From positions 62,001-126,000 of the forward strand of contig NZ_KE386910.1 of the NCBI RefSeq assembly GCF_000429485.1: DNA of 64,000 nt, given 5' to 3'. The stretch's first letter is position 1. Each line of letters starts with the position of its first letter. Both the position numbers and the translations under genes were made by a program. Origin of the DNA: Aliagarivorans marinus DSM 23064. Its GTDB lineage: Bacteria; Pseudomonadota; Gammaproteobacteria; Enterobacterales; Celerinatantimonadaceae. Under the pieces are notes generated by a model. It did not search any database. It saw only the letters and a list, made by a program, of their open reading frames with translations, and had not been told where the DNA came from. Of this stretch, positions 43,540-52,440 are shown piece after piece.

Positions 43540-45395
43540 TGTCGCAGCCGCTTCAACCTGACTCCGCGGATACGGAAGGCTTTGACAGTAAAGCCTTCCT
43601 CAAGCGAGTGACCGAAGAAAGTGGCGTCTATCGTATGTATAGCGCCGCCGACGAGGTTATCTACGTTGGCAAGGCAAAGTCACTCAAGAAACGCTTAAGC
43701 TCCTATTTTCGCAAGCGGGTCGACAGCGCGAAAACCCGCGCTTTGGTGAGCCAAATTGCGCGCATTGAAGTAACGGTCACCCATACCGAAACCGAAGCGC
43801 TGATCCTCGAGCACAACCTGATCAAAAAGTACTTACCCAAGTACAACGTGTTGTTGCGTGACGACAAAAGCTATCCATACATTCTGGTTACCGATCATAA
43901 GCACCCGCGTATTGGTATGCACCGAGGGCCTCGTCGAGCGAAAGGCGAGTATTTCGGGCCGTACCCCAATGGTGGGGCCGTGCACAAAAGCCTGCACCTG
44001 ATGCAGCGCTTGTTTCCTATTCGCCAATGTAGTGATAACGAGTACGCCAACCGTACCCGCCCATGTTTGCAGTATCAGTTAAAGCGCTGCTCTGGCCCGT
44101 GTGTGAAAGGCTTGATTAGCGATGACGACTACCAGCAGCAAGTTAATCTGGCGAGAATGTTCCTCAAGGGCAAAAGCCAAGAGGTGATTAACCTGCTGGT
44201 GGAGAAGATGCAGCAAGCCAGCAGTGAGTTGGCCTTTGAAAAAGCCGCGGCGCTACGCGATCAGATCCAGGCGATGCGTGCAGTACAAGAGCAGCAGTTT
44301 GTAACCGGTAACGTCGGTCACAGCGACGTGATTGGCTTTGCCTTCTCCAATGGCGTAGCGGTCGTCCATCTGCTGATGATCCGCGATGGCCAAGTGTTGG
44401 GCAGTCGCTCCTATTACCCCAAGGTGCCCGCGCAAGTTGAGCCAGAAGAAGTGCTGCGCAGCTTTGTGTTGCAGTACTACCTCTCAGAGCAGCGCCAGAG
44501 TAGCCGGGTCGAGGAGATCTTACTGCCGAGCGTGGACGAAGATTGGGACGCGATTGCCAGCGTGCTGTCAGAGCAGTCGCAACTGAGCGTGTCATTACGG
44601 GTGCCTAAGCGCGGCGAGAAGCAACGTTTTGTCGCGCTGGCTAATACCAACGCCCAGAACGCCCTACAAACTAAGCTAACTCAGCGTAGCACCGTGCATC
44701 AGCGCATTACCGAGTTAGAAGCCGTGTTGGATATGCAGCAGCCCATCAAGCGTATGGAGTGTTTCGATATCAGCCATACCCAAGGCGAGCTGACCGTGGC
44801 CTCGTGCGTGGTGTTCAACCGGGAAGGGCCGCTTAAAACCGATTATCGCCGCTTCAACATCGAAGGTATTACCGGCGGTGATGATTACGCGGCGATGCAA
44901 CAAGCGCTGCTGCGCCGCTATGGTAAACAGCAGTCAGCGGATAAGATCCCCGACATTCTGTTTATCGATGGCGGAAAGGGGCAGGTAAATGCCGCCTTTA
45001 ACGTGATTGAATCCCTCGATATGGAACGCCAGCCATTGCTGGTCGGCGTTGCCAAAGGTGTGACGCGTAAGCCCGGTCTTGAAACGCTGCTGATAGGCGA
45101 AAGCCGCAGGGAAGAGCATCTACCTTCCGATTCTAAGGCCTTGCACCTCATCCAGCATATTCGTGATGAAAGCCACCGCTTTGCGATTACCGGTCATCGA
45201 AATCGCCGCGACAAAGCACGCCAGCAGAGCAGTTTAGAAAAGATCCCAGGAGTTGGGCCGAAGAAACGCCAAGCTCTACTAAGCTATCTGGGCGGTTTGC
45301 AGCAAGTTAAGCAAGCCAGCGTGGAGGAGTTAAGTAAAGTGCCAGGGATTAGCAATGAACTGGCGCACAATATTCATGATGCATTGCATCACTAG
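43539..45395 (+). CDS. uvrC: Excinuclease ABC subunit UvrC
   Basis: 618-aa nuclease of nucleotide excision repair. Domains in order: GIY-YIG ([20 protein letters not shown], making the 3' cut), a cysteine region ([15 protein letters not shown]), the UVR motif that binds UvrB ([16 protein letters not shown]), the RNase H-like domain ([13 protein letters not shown], making the 5' cut) and C-terminal double helix-hairpin-helix ([18 protein letters not shown] ... [14 protein letters not shown]). It is translationally coupled to uvrY, the classic gammaproteobacterial arrangement, and pgsA follows. Confidence 0.97.
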   Translation: MSQPLQPDSADTEGFDSKAFLKRVTEESGVYRMYSAADEVIYVGKAKSLKKRLSSYFRKRVDSAKTRALVSQIARIEVTVTHTETEALILEHNLIKKYLPKYNVLLRDDKSYPYILVTDHKHPRIGMHRGPRRAKGEYFGPYPNGGAVHKSLHLMQRLFPIRQCSDNEYANRTRPCLQYQLKRCSGPCVKGLISDDDYQQQVNLARMFLKGKSQEVINLLVEKMQQASSELAFEKAAALRDQIQAMRAVQEQQFVTGNVGHSDVIGFAFSNGVAVVHLLMIRDGQVLGSRSYYPKVPAQVEPEEVLRSFVLQYYLSEQRQSSRVEEILLPSVDEDWDAIASVLSEQSQLSVSLRVPKRGEKQRFVALANTNAQNALQTKLTQRSTVHQRITELEAVLDMQQPIKRMECFDISHTQGELTVASCVVFNREGPLKTDYRRFNIEGITGGDDYAAMQQALLRRYGKQQSADKIPDILFIDGGKGQVNAAFNVIESLDMERQPLLVGVAKGVTRKPGLETLLIGESRREEHLPSDSKALHLIQHIRDESHRFAITGHRNRRDKARQQSSLEKIPGVGPKKRQALLSYLGGLQQVKQASVEELSKVPGISNELAHNIHDALHH

Positions 45396-45441
45396 CCGTT
45401 TTTATGCACCATAGCGCCATCAATGCTGTTAATGACACACT

Positions 45442-45984
45442 ATGAACAATATCCCAAATATACTGACGCTGTTCCGAGTCGTACTGATTCCGTTTTTTCT
45501 TATCGCCTTCTATCTTCCTGTCGAATGGGCATATATCGCTGCAGCACTGGTTTTCAGTTTGGCGGCAATCACCGATTACCTTGACGGTTACCTGGCGCGC
45601 AAACTAGAGCAAAGCACCCCATTTGGGGCGTTTTTGGACCCTGTGGCCGATAAAGTGATGGTTGTTACCGCTTTGGTAGTCTTGGTTCATCACTATCAAG
45701 ATCTGTGGGTAACTATTCCTGCCGTAGTGATGGTGGCGCGTGAAGTGATCATTTCGGCACTGCGTGAGTGGATGGCAGAACTGGGTAAACGCTCCACGGT
45801 TGCGGTGTCGAATATCGGCAAATACAAGACCACCTTCCAGATGATCTCGCTAATTGTGCTAATCGCTCAGCTACACCCAATGCTGCATATCGTTGGCATG
45901 GTAAGTTTATGGGCGGCAACCGGCCTAACTCTTTGGTCTATGGTGGTTTATTTACGTGCAGCTTGGCCAGAATTAATGCGTTAA
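45442..45984 (+). CDS. pgsA: Phosphatidylglycerophosphate synthase
   Basis: 180-aa inner-membrane CDP-alcohol phosphatidyltransferase. The catalytic motif D-x2-DG-x2-AR-x8-G-x3-D-x3-D is complete: Asp45, Asp48-Gly49, Ala52-Arg53, Gly62, Asp66 and Asp70. It starts MNNIPNILTLFRVVLIPFFL and has about five helices. It makes phosphatidylglycerophosphate from CDP-diacylglycerol and glycerol-3-phosphate, the committed step to anionic phospholipids. It lies 46 bases after uvrC and just before the tRNA cluster. Confidence 0.97.
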   Translation: MNNIPNILTLFRVVLIPFFLIAFYLPVEWAYIAAALVFSLAAITDYLDGYLARKLEQSTPFGAFLDPVADKVMVVTALVVLVHHYQDLWVTIPAVVMVAREVIISALREWMAELGKRSTVAVSNIGKYKTTFQMISLIVLIAQLHPMLHIVGMVSLWAATGLTLWSMVVYLRAAWPELMR

Positions 45985-46048
45985 GTGCACTAAATAAACG
46001 TTGCGGGCTAGTTTTTACTCGAACAGTCAAAAACATTAAAAAAGACTG

Positions 46049-46076
46049 TTGACCTAAATCCTGAGGCCGCTACAAT
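46049..46076 (+). promoter_or_regulatory. Promoter of the tRNA cluster
   Basis: TTGACC (46049-46054), a 16-base spacer, TACAAT (46071-46076), then a start region about 100 bases before the first tRNA-Gly. Confidence 0.65.
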
Positions 46077-46178
46077 GCACAGCACATCGAGGGGGCAGGG
46101 CGCTAAACCAGCTTCTTCGATATCAGCAAGACCTCTTGCTTGGAGTCAGAATAGTCACTGTTTTGATTCTAAAATGAA

Positions 46179-46254
46179 GCGGCACTAGCTCAGCTGGTAG
46201 AGCGCAACCTTGCCAAGGTTGAGGTCACGAGTTCGAACCTCGTGTGCCGCTCCA
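46179..46254 (+). tRNA. tRNA-Gly (anticodon GCC), copy 1
   Basis: 76 bases with CCA. Acceptor GCGGCAC/GTGCCGC; anticodon loop TTGCCAA; T arm GAGTTCGAACCTC. Apparently identical to the copy at 46497. Confidence 0.97.
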
Positions 46255-46276
46255 AACTTTCTTAAGAAAGTACGAT

Positions 46277-46350
46277 GGCGGAATGGCAGAATGGCTATGC
46301 AGCGGATTGCAAATCCGTGGATCTCGGTTCGACTCCGGGTTCCGCCTCCA
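46277..46350 (+). tRNA. tRNA-Cys (anticodon GCA), copy 1
   Basis: 74 bases with CCA. Acceptor GGCGGAA/TTCCGCC; anticodon loop TTGCAAA; T loop GTTCGACTC. Apparently identical to the copy at 46657. Confidence 0.97.
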
Positions 46351-46354
46351 TAAC

Positions 46355-46441
46355 GCCCGGGTGGTGAAATTGGTAGACACAAGGGATTTAAAATCCCTCG
46401 CTGGTAACAGCGTGCCGGTTCAAGTCCGGCCCCGGGCACCA
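46355..46441 (+). tRNA. tRNA-Leu (anticodon TAA)
   Basis: 87 bases with CCA. Acceptor GCCCGGG/CCCGGGC; anticodon TAA within GGATTTAAAATCC; long variable arm; only 4 bases after tRNA-Cys copy 1. Confidence 0.97.
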
Positions 46442-46496
46442 CTTTCTTTAAAAAGGAAACAAGTTTTAAGATTCTCACTTAAAACTTTACAACGAA

Positions 46497-46572
46497 GCGG
46501 CACTAGCTCAGCTGGTAGAGCGCAACCTTGCCAAGGTTGAGGTCACGAGTTCGAACCTCGTGTGCCGCTCCA
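46497..46572 (+). tRNA. tRNA-Gly (anticodon GCC), copy 2
   Basis: 76 bases with CCA, same sequence as copy 1. Even the preceding bases GAA and following base A agree, a trace of the duplication. Confidence 0.97.
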
Positions 46573-46656
46573 ATTTAAGCCTCATGGCTTATGGTGTGAA
46601 TGACAATCGTCAGGCAACACCAATCTTCAACTAGACTCTTCTAGTTAAGTAAGTAC

Positions 46657-46730
46657 GGCGGAATGGCAGAATGGCTATGCAGCGGATTGCAAATCCGTGG
46701 ATCTCGGTTCGACTCCGGGTTCCGCCTCCA
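46657..46730 (+). tRNA. tRNA-Cys (anticodon GCA), copy 2
   Basis: 74 bases with CCA, same sequence as copy 1. Last tRNA of the cluster; no clear terminator is seen before the following gene. Confidence 0.97.
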
Positions 46731-46826
46731 TCTTACTCTCTCTTCAAATTCTTTTATCTCCCCAAACGATGACAACTTTTTGAATTTATTCAATGAGTTC
46801 GCTATGGTTCGCGGTAACGTGTAACC

Positions 46827-48245
46827 ATGCTTCAAGCTATGTCTAACAACAAACCTATCATGCTAATGGGCTGTACCTCAGATGCAGGTAAGTCTTGGAT
46901 TGCTGCGCTGCTGTGTCGCCGTCTGGTTCAGCGGGGTGTCGATACCGCACCATTCAAAGCCCAGAATATGAGTAACAACGCGGCGGCCACCGACGATGGT
47001 GGCGAGATTGGCCGCGCGCAGTACCTGCAAGCGCAAGCGGCCAAGGTCGCGGCTACTACCGATATGAATCCGGTGTTGATCAAGCCTCACTGTGACACCC
47101 AAGCGCAGGTGATCGTGCAGGGCAAACGGGTGGATGATATCCATGCCCACGCTTGGCATGAACGCAAAGCCATACTGTGGCCCGCGGTTGAGAGTAGCCT
47201 CGGCAGGTTGCAATCCAAGCATCAGCAAATCGTAATTGAAGGTGCCGGCTCACCAGCCGAGGTGAATCTGCGCAAAAGCGATATTGTAAACATGGAAGTG
47301 GCGCTGGCCTGCAAGGCCGATGTGTATCTGGTGGTAGATATCGACCGAGGTGGTGCCTACGCCCATTTGCTTGGCACCATGCAGTGTATGAGCGAGCAAG
47401 AACGGGCATTGGTCAAAGGCTTCGTTATCAACAAATTTCGCGGTGAACAGGCGCTGCTGGATGATGCCAACCGGTGGATTGAGCAGCAAACCGGGGTACC
47501 GATTGTTGCGGTGATCCCCTATACCGCCAACCAACTGCCGGAAGAAGACAGCTTTAAGCACCGCTATAGCTGGCGTGCCAAACAGTTAAACGTTGCCTTA
47601 ATCGCTTACCCTTTTGCCTCCAACCTCGAAGAGTTTGACCCGCTGTTCTACCAATCCGGCGTTAATATCGTACCGGTGACCCGTTACGAGACCCTTGGTG
47701 ATTTTGACGCGGCGATACTCCCCGGCGCTAAGCAGGTGGCGGTAGCGCGCCGCTTTTTAAGTGACACCGGTTTGGATAAGGAGATAGCGAAGTTCGCCGC
47801 GAGCGATAAGCCATTGCTAGGTATTTGCGGCGGTATGCAGCTATTGGGCGGTGCAATCCGCGATCCCCATCAGATAGAGGGCGGCGACGTTAGCGGCTTG
47901 GGCTTATTGCCCATCGAGACCGAGCTTACGCCTAGTAAAACTACTGAAAAACGGCAAGTTGCGTGGCAAGGACATATGCTAGAGGGCTACGAGATCCACG
48001 TTGGCAGTTCTGTCACCACCTCTATGGCTGAGGCATATATTGAAGAGGGCACCGGTTGGCAGCAAGGCAACATTGCAGGGACTTATCTGCATGGCTTGTT
48101 CGAGAACCAGGTGTTTACCCAAGCGTGGTTAAGGCAACTTGGCTGGAGTGGTGTAGCAAGCGATTGGCAGGCACACCTCGACCAAGAGTTGGACCGCTTG
48201 TGCTGCCTGCTCGAAAGCCAGTTAGATGCGATTATCGACCGTTAG
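46827..48245 (+). CDS. cobQ: Cobyric acid synthase
   Basis: 472-aa CobQ/CbiP-type amidotransferase that amidates four side chains of the cobalamin ring using glutamine. The N-terminal dethiobiotin-synthetase-like domain carries the P-loop-like LMGCTSDAGKSWIAALL and KAQNMSNNA. The C-terminal glutaminase has the nucleophile Cys in LLGICGGMQLLGG and His in GTYLHGLFEN. The start is uncertain: ATG at 46827 or at 46839 (MSNNKPIML); neither has a strong ribosome binding site. No other cobalamin gene is nearby. It follows the tRNA cluster and is convergent with the TAXI binding protein gene. Confidence 0.93.
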   Translation: MLQAMSNNKPIMLMGCTSDAGKSWIAALLCRRLVQRGVDTAPFKAQNMSNNAAATDDGGEIGRAQYLQAQAAKVAATTDMNPVLIKPHCDTQAQVIVQGKRVDDIHAHAWHERKAILWPAVESSLGRLQSKHQQIVIEGAGSPAEVNLRKSDIVNMEVALACKADVYLVVDIDRGGAYAHLLGTMQCMSEQERALVKGFVINKFRGEQALLDDANRWIEQQTGVPIVAVIPYTANQLPEEDSFKHRYSWRAKQLNVALIAYPFASNLEEFDPLFYQSGVNIVPVTRYETLGDFDAAILPGAKQVAVARRFLSDTGLDKEIAKFAASDKPLLGICGGMQLLGGAIRDPHQIEGGDVSGLGLLPIETELTPSKTTEKRQVAWQGHMLEGYEIHVGSSVTTSMAEAYIEEGTGWQQGNIAGTYLHGLFENQVFTQAWLRQLGWSGVASDWQAHLDQELDRLCCLLESQLDAIIDR

Positions 48246-48266
48246 ACTGCAATTGAAGGGGCTGGC

Positions 48267-49229
48267 CTAACGCCAGCCGTGCTCGCGGTAGTAACGCAGT
48301 GCGCCGGGATGAAGAGGTGCAGAGAGTCCCACCTTCACCATCTCTGTTTCGCTGAGCTGCGCTAACGCCGGGTGCAGGCTGCGCAGATAATCGAGGTTTT
48401 CCATTACTGCTGCGACAAAGTTATAGGCAGTCTGCTCGGACATATCAGATGTCACCACTAAGGTGGCACTTACCCCGAGTGTGGAAACACTGGTTGGATT
48501 ACCCTGATAGATCCCCGGGGTGATGGTAATCGGGCGGAAATAGCTGTACTCCTGTGTGAGTGAATCAATCACACTCTCCGGAAACGACAGCAAGGTGGAG
48601 TCGCACATGGTGGTGGCTTGGTCGATAGACACGTTGGGATGGCCGACCACGTAAGCCACCGCGTCCACTTTACGGGTGCATAGGGCACGGCTTTGCTCGT
48701 CGGGCTTGAGTTCGCTAAGGGCGACTTGCGGTGGCTCCAGCCAACCGAGCGAGTCCATAATCAAACGCATGGTGGTGTGCTGGCCCGAGCCAGAGGGGCC
48801 GATGTTTACATTCTTGCCTTTGAGATCGAGCAGGGTGCTTAGCTCAAGGTCTTGGTGGGCCAACAAGGTGATGGCTTCTGAGTGCAGTGACATCAGCGAG
48901 CGCATCTTGCTAAAGCGCTCTTGCTGAGCAAAGCTGTTACGCCCCCAATAGGCTTGCCAGTGAATGTCTGATTGAACGATGGCTAAGTCTACCTCGCCTT
49001 TGAGCAAGTTGGACACATTGTCGATGGAGCCGCCGGAGCTCTCCGCGGTACAACTGATTTTGCGTTGGGTCTGGTTAACTTCCATTAGCCGACACAGAGC
49101 GTTCCCGATGGGGTAGTAAACACCGCTGACGTTGCCGGTACCCATGAACAAATACTCATTGGCTTTGAGTGGGGTAGTGAGCAGCAAAACGGAGGCTATC
49201 AGCAGTGAAAAAACGCGAGGGGCCAGCAT
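48267..49229 (-). CDS. TAXI family TRAP transporter solute-binding protein
   Basis: 320-aa periplasmic binding protein. The signal peptide is MLAPRVFSLLIASVLLLTTP (to about residue 22), then YLFMGTGNVSGVYYPIGNALCR, the TAXI-family signature, and CTAESSGGSIDNVSNLLKGEVD. The central part (GKNVNIGPSGSGQHTTMRLI) is also typical. The start at 49229 is chosen because AAGGATAG lies upstream and it begins the signal peptide; a longer frame starts at 49256. TAXI proteins deliver organic acids such as glutamate to a DctQM-type permease, but no permease gene is adjacent, so it acts with a distant partner or has another role. Confidence 0.88.
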   Translation of the reverse strand: MLAPRVFSLLIASVLLLTTPLKANEYLFMGTGNVSGVYYPIGNALCRLMEVNQTQRKISCTAESSGGSIDNVSNLLKGEVDLAIVQSDIHWQAYWGRNSFAQQERFSKMRSLMSLHSEAITLLAHQDLELSTLLDLKGKNVNIGPSGSGQHTTMRLIMDSLGWLEPPQVALSELKPDEQSRALCTRKVDAVAYVVGHPNVSIDQATTMCDSTLLSFPESVIDSLTQEYSYFRPITITPGIYQGNPTSVSTLGVSATLVVTSDMSEQTAYNFVAAVMENLDYLRSLHPALAQLSETEMVKVGLSAPLHPGALRYYREHGWR

Positions 49230-49345
49230 GTCTATCCTTATGTTGTTGACGGCCATGTTGTTTTACCTAATTTCACGCGCATCTGTCTACATTGTTAACA
49301 ATATAAACTCAGTTTTGTGTTCCGCACTTCGCTTTGATTTGCTTA

Positions 49346-49503
49346 TACCAATCCATATAGATAAATGAACAGAGAATGCGCAGGGAAAGTCATTGAGGAC
49401 GAGGAAGCGCTTGCCGTGACTAGTGGGCTAATTACAAAAGCGTTGACGCTGTCATCAATGATTTTAACCAGCAAGAATGCGCAGTTACCTAAATGGATTG
49501 GTA
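49346..49503. repeat. 158-bp inverted-repeat (MITE-like) element, copy 2
   Basis: Same length as copy 1 (1603-1760). The outermost 9 bases TACCAATCC/GGATTGGTA are identical in both copies; the next 10 bases differ between copies (ATATAGATAA here) but still pair mostly with the opposite arm (TTACCTAAAT, 8 of 10). The central portion, from GCGCAGGGAAA to GATTTTAACC, is identical except for two bases. It lies between the TAXI gene and the GDPD gene, in a 409-base gap with no other feature recognised. Confidence 0.85.
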
Positions 49504-49638
49504 TTACTATTAAAAGGTTTGTGGTGTTGCTACTATCAGTCTCCGCATTTAACGAGTTATCCCACATGACGAGCGGTGAGCATCTTCGCGCTGCTTTTAT
49601 TCACTCACCGAATCTGTTCAATCATCGAATCTTGCCTT

Positions 49639-51474
49639 ATGAACTTTCGCCGAATTAGACATTTCTTCCACTACTTTTATCTCAGCCTGAAACACCGAGG
49701 CGTCGCGTTGTTTGCCGGCTTCGTATCAGTGCAATCACTGTGGCTGTTAACCATGGCGCCGCTCACGCTGGCGGTAAGCGGCGGGCTGCTGAAGCTTTAT
49801 GGCGAAGGCAGCGTGGCCAATGAGGACTTGCTCGGCTTCTTCCTGTCTCCGCTTGGTTACCTGCTGGCGACCTGGCTGGTCGGCATGAGCTTGTTTGGCG
49901 CATTTTGCCAGCATGCGGTGTTCGTGCTGTTACTGGCGCAGCATGATCATAAGCGCAAGTCCGTCTCCCAAGCGATTCAGATTTGGCTGGGCAGGGCGTG
50001 GCTGATTGCGCGTTTTGCGCTGCTGCAATCTGCGATGCTGATGGGCGTGGCCTTGTGTTTGCTGTTCCTAGGGCGTGCATTGTTTGGCTTACTATTGGCC
50101 GATTGGGATATCAACTTCTACTTGGATCAGCAGCGCAGTTCGTTGTGGTTGTATGTGGGCGTGTTAAGTGTGGTAGGGCTGCCCGTCGCGGTTTGGCTGC
50201 TGCGTCGCTGGCTTAGCTGGTGGTTGGCGCTGCCGCTGGCGGTGCTAAGTCGCGAGCCGCTGCTGCAAATGCTTGGCACTGCCAACCAACTAAGCAGAGG
50301 TTATCTCAAGCAAATATTCGGGCTAAACCTTAGTTGGCTGCTGCTCCGGGCAGTGATCTACTCCTCTGTAATTGCCAGTTATGTGTGGGTGATCCGCTGG
50401 CTCATCAGCTGGATCAGCCCCAGTGATGAGCAGTTGGTGGGGGTGTTCCTGCTGGTAGCTTCGATGCTGCTAACTGGTTACCTGCTGAGTTTTATCGATT
50501 CGCTGCTCTATGCGGCGCTACAGTACTACTACTTCCGGATCCAACGCCGCAGGACCCGAGCGATTGGTATTAATCAGCATCAAGACCTGATCCGTGAAGA
50601 GCGTCGGGTGCCCGTTCTGGTGCGTTATGTCATGCTAGCCGGTTTTGTCTTGGCTTCGTTTCAGGTGGTCTCCACCAACCGGGATATGCTCGGTTGGTTT
50701 AGTGAGGCCCGTAGCTTCGAGGTCATGGGCCATCGCGCCGGTGGATGGATGGCAGAAGAGAACTCTATGGAGGGGCTACAAGCGGCGATCGAGCTGGGGC
50801 TACCCTCTACCGAGATCGATATTCAGTTGACTGCCGACGGTCGCATTGTGGTGATCCACGACCGCGATCTTGGCCGGCTAACCCGCAGTCCGTTAGTGGT
50901 CAGCCAAAGCTCGTTGGCCGATATTCAGCAAGCCTTTGTGCAGGCCAACAAACCAGCGCCGTTGCCCTTTGAAGACTGGTTAGCGGTTGCTGAAGGGCAG
51001 ATCAAGTTAAACATCGAACTCAAGCGTTATGACGACTCGCTTGCACTGGTGGATGCGTTGTTGGAGATGCTGGTGGGCTACCCGGATCGGGTGATCATCA
51101 GCTCGCTGGATACGCAACTGTTGGAGTACACCGCTGAGCGCATGGTCGAGTTCCCCCTCGAACATACCCCGCTATTGGCGCTGATTGAAGCGGCCAGTAT
51201 CGGCGCTAGCCCGTTTAAACAGCAGCGCGACATGTTGATGGTCAGCCAGCGTTGGCTAAGCCCCTTGAGTCTGCTCGCCAGTAGCCAAGCCCAGCAAAAG
51301 GTCTATGTGTGGACGGTAAACCAGCCTAGCGAAGTGGAGCGTCTGTTCTACTTGGGCGTAGATGGGGTGATCACCGATGACCCGGAGATGGTGCTCGAGA
51401 CGATGGAGCAGATCCGCGAGCGCAGCGAGCTACAACATGCGGTGAACGCTATGCGCCACTGGCTAAGCTTCTAG
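49639..51474 (+). CDS. Glycerophosphodiester phosphodiesterase with N-terminal membrane domain
   Basis: 611-aa protein. Residues about 1-330 form a multi-helix membrane domain (VALFAGFVSVQSLWLLTMAPL ... VFLLVASMLLTGYLLSFID), like the DUF/GlpQ_N membrane module of Gram-positive and some marine enzymes. From about 365 the catalytic GDPD barrel follows: VMGHRAGGWMAEENSMEGL (His-Arg), STEIDIQLTADGRIVVIHDRDL, INIELK-like LNIELKRY, and WTVNQPSEVERLFYLGVDG with ITDDPEM. It splits glycerophosphodiesters to glycerol-3-phosphate. A longer frame begins at 49576, but the ATG at 49639 gives MNFRRIRHFFHYFYLSL; no strong ribosome binding site is seen. The 158-bp element lies 135 bases upstream. Confidence 0.88.
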   Translation: MNFRRIRHFFHYFYLSLKHRGVALFAGFVSVQSLWLLTMAPLTLAVSGGLLKLYGEGSVANEDLLGFFLSPLGYLLATWLVGMSLFGAFCQHAVFVLLLAQHDHKRKSVSQAIQIWLGRAWLIARFALLQSAMLMGVALCLLFLGRALFGLLLADWDINFYLDQQRSSLWLYVGVLSVVGLPVAVWLLRRWLSWWLALPLAVLSREPLLQMLGTANQLSRGYLKQIFGLNLSWLLLRAVIYSSVIASYVWVIRWLISWISPSDEQLVGVFLLVASMLLTGYLLSFIDSLLYAALQYYYFRIQRRRTRAIGINQHQDLIREERRVPVLVRYVMLAGFVLASFQVVSTNRDMLGWFSEARSFEVMGHRAGGWMAEENSMEGLQAAIELGLPSTEIDIQLTADGRIVVIHDRDLGRLTRSPLVVSQSSLADIQQAFVQANKPAPLPFEDWLAVAEGQIKLNIELKRYDDSLALVDALLEMLVGYPDRVIISSLDTQLLEYTAERMVEFPLEHTPLLALIEAASIGASPFKQQRDMLMVSQRWLSPLSLLASSQAQQKVYVWTVNQPSEVERLFYLGVDGVITDDPEMVLETMEQIRERSELQHAVNAMRHWLSF

Positions 51475-51484
51475 CACGGTTGCT

Positions 51485-52378
51485 CTAACTAGATTGCTCA
51501 AGCAATAGCTGCTTCATGCGTTGACCCGCTGGCCCGAGTTGCTCAGGCTGCGGGGCAACCAGATAGGCAGAAAGGCGGGTTATCGCGCCGCCTTGTACCT
51601 TTAACACCTTGTAGTCCCCAGTTGCTACCTGCGCATCAGCTAGGTGATTTGGCACCCAAGCAAAGCCTATCCCTTGCGCCAGGACCTCAAGCACCGCTTC
51701 AAAACTCTCCACGGTCCAGCGCTGTTCGGCGAGCAACCAGCCGCGAGACGGCAGGGGTTTCGAGCCAGTCTCTGCAACCACTAGCTGCAGTTCTTGGCTT
51801 AGTTCATCGATGCTAAGGGACTGATCCACACTGGCAAGTGGATGGCTGCAGTGGGTAATAGGGATGAGGTCGATATAGCCGAAAAACTCGCCCAGTACCC
51901 CTTGCGGCAAGGTGGCGGTAATCACCAAATCCGCTCTGGCTTGCTCTATGGCTTCTACCGTGCCCGACAACACCGTTTCCATCATTCTAACCCGGGTGCC
52001 ACGGCACTCCGGTAAGAAGCGCTTGAGTGCTTTTATGACTAAAGCGCGCGATACCACCTTGTCATAGGCAATAGTAAGCTGAGGCTCCCAACCTTGGCCG
52101 AGGTTAGTAGCTAACTGTTCCAGCTCATGTACGCCTTCGGTAAGTAGTTTGCTGCGCCGCAGCATTACTTCGCCTGCTTCGGTGAGTTGAGCTTTGCGCC
52201 CAACGACTTCTAACAGTTGAATACCGAGTTGGCTTTGCAGCTTGGCCACGGCGTGGTTAAGTGAAGATTGGCTCTTGCTAAGTTTATCTGCTGCCTGCGC
52301 GTAGCCCCCATGTTCTACGACTGCCTGAAAAATCCGCCATTGCTCGAGGGTTGATTTGGCGCGCGGGCTGGTAGACAT
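51485..52378 (-). CDS. LysR family transcriptional regulator
   Basis: 297-aa regulator. The N-terminal winged HTH reads QWRIFQAVVEHGGYAQAADKL, SKSQSSLNHAVAKLQSQLGI and LTEAGEVML; the C-terminal effector domain has VLGEFFGYIDLIPITHCSHP and FAWVPNHLAD. The ATG at 52378 is preferred over 52384, since GAGG is 9 bases upstream of it. Its target is unknown; LysR regulators often control neighbouring genes, but the flanking GDPD gene is convergent and yciK lies upstream on the same strand. Confidence 0.9.
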   Translation of the reverse strand: MSTSPRAKSTLEQWRIFQAVVEHGGYAQAADKLSKSQSSLNHAVAKLQSQLGIQLLEVVGRKAQLTEAGEVMLRRSKLLTEGVHELEQLATNLGQGWEPQLTIAYDKVVSRALVIKALKRFLPECRGTRVRMMETVLSGTVEAIEQARADLVITATLPQGVLGEFFGYIDLIPITHCSHPLASVDQSLSIDELSQELQLVVAETGSKPLPSRGWLLAEQRWTVESFEAVLEVLAQGIGFAWVPNHLADAQVATGDYKVLKVQGGAITRLSAYLVAPQPEQLGPAGQRMKQLLLEQSS

Positions 52379-52440
52379 AAGCATTCACCTCAGATGGTGG
52401 GGGAGCAGGAAGCCGAGCGTACGGCCCGGCTCTGAGTCGG

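Noticed and set aside
49365..49658. Open frame of 97 codons across the 158-bp element
   Set aside because: It reads through the non-coding inverted-repeat element and into the start region of the GDPD gene; copy 1 of the element does not keep the same frame.
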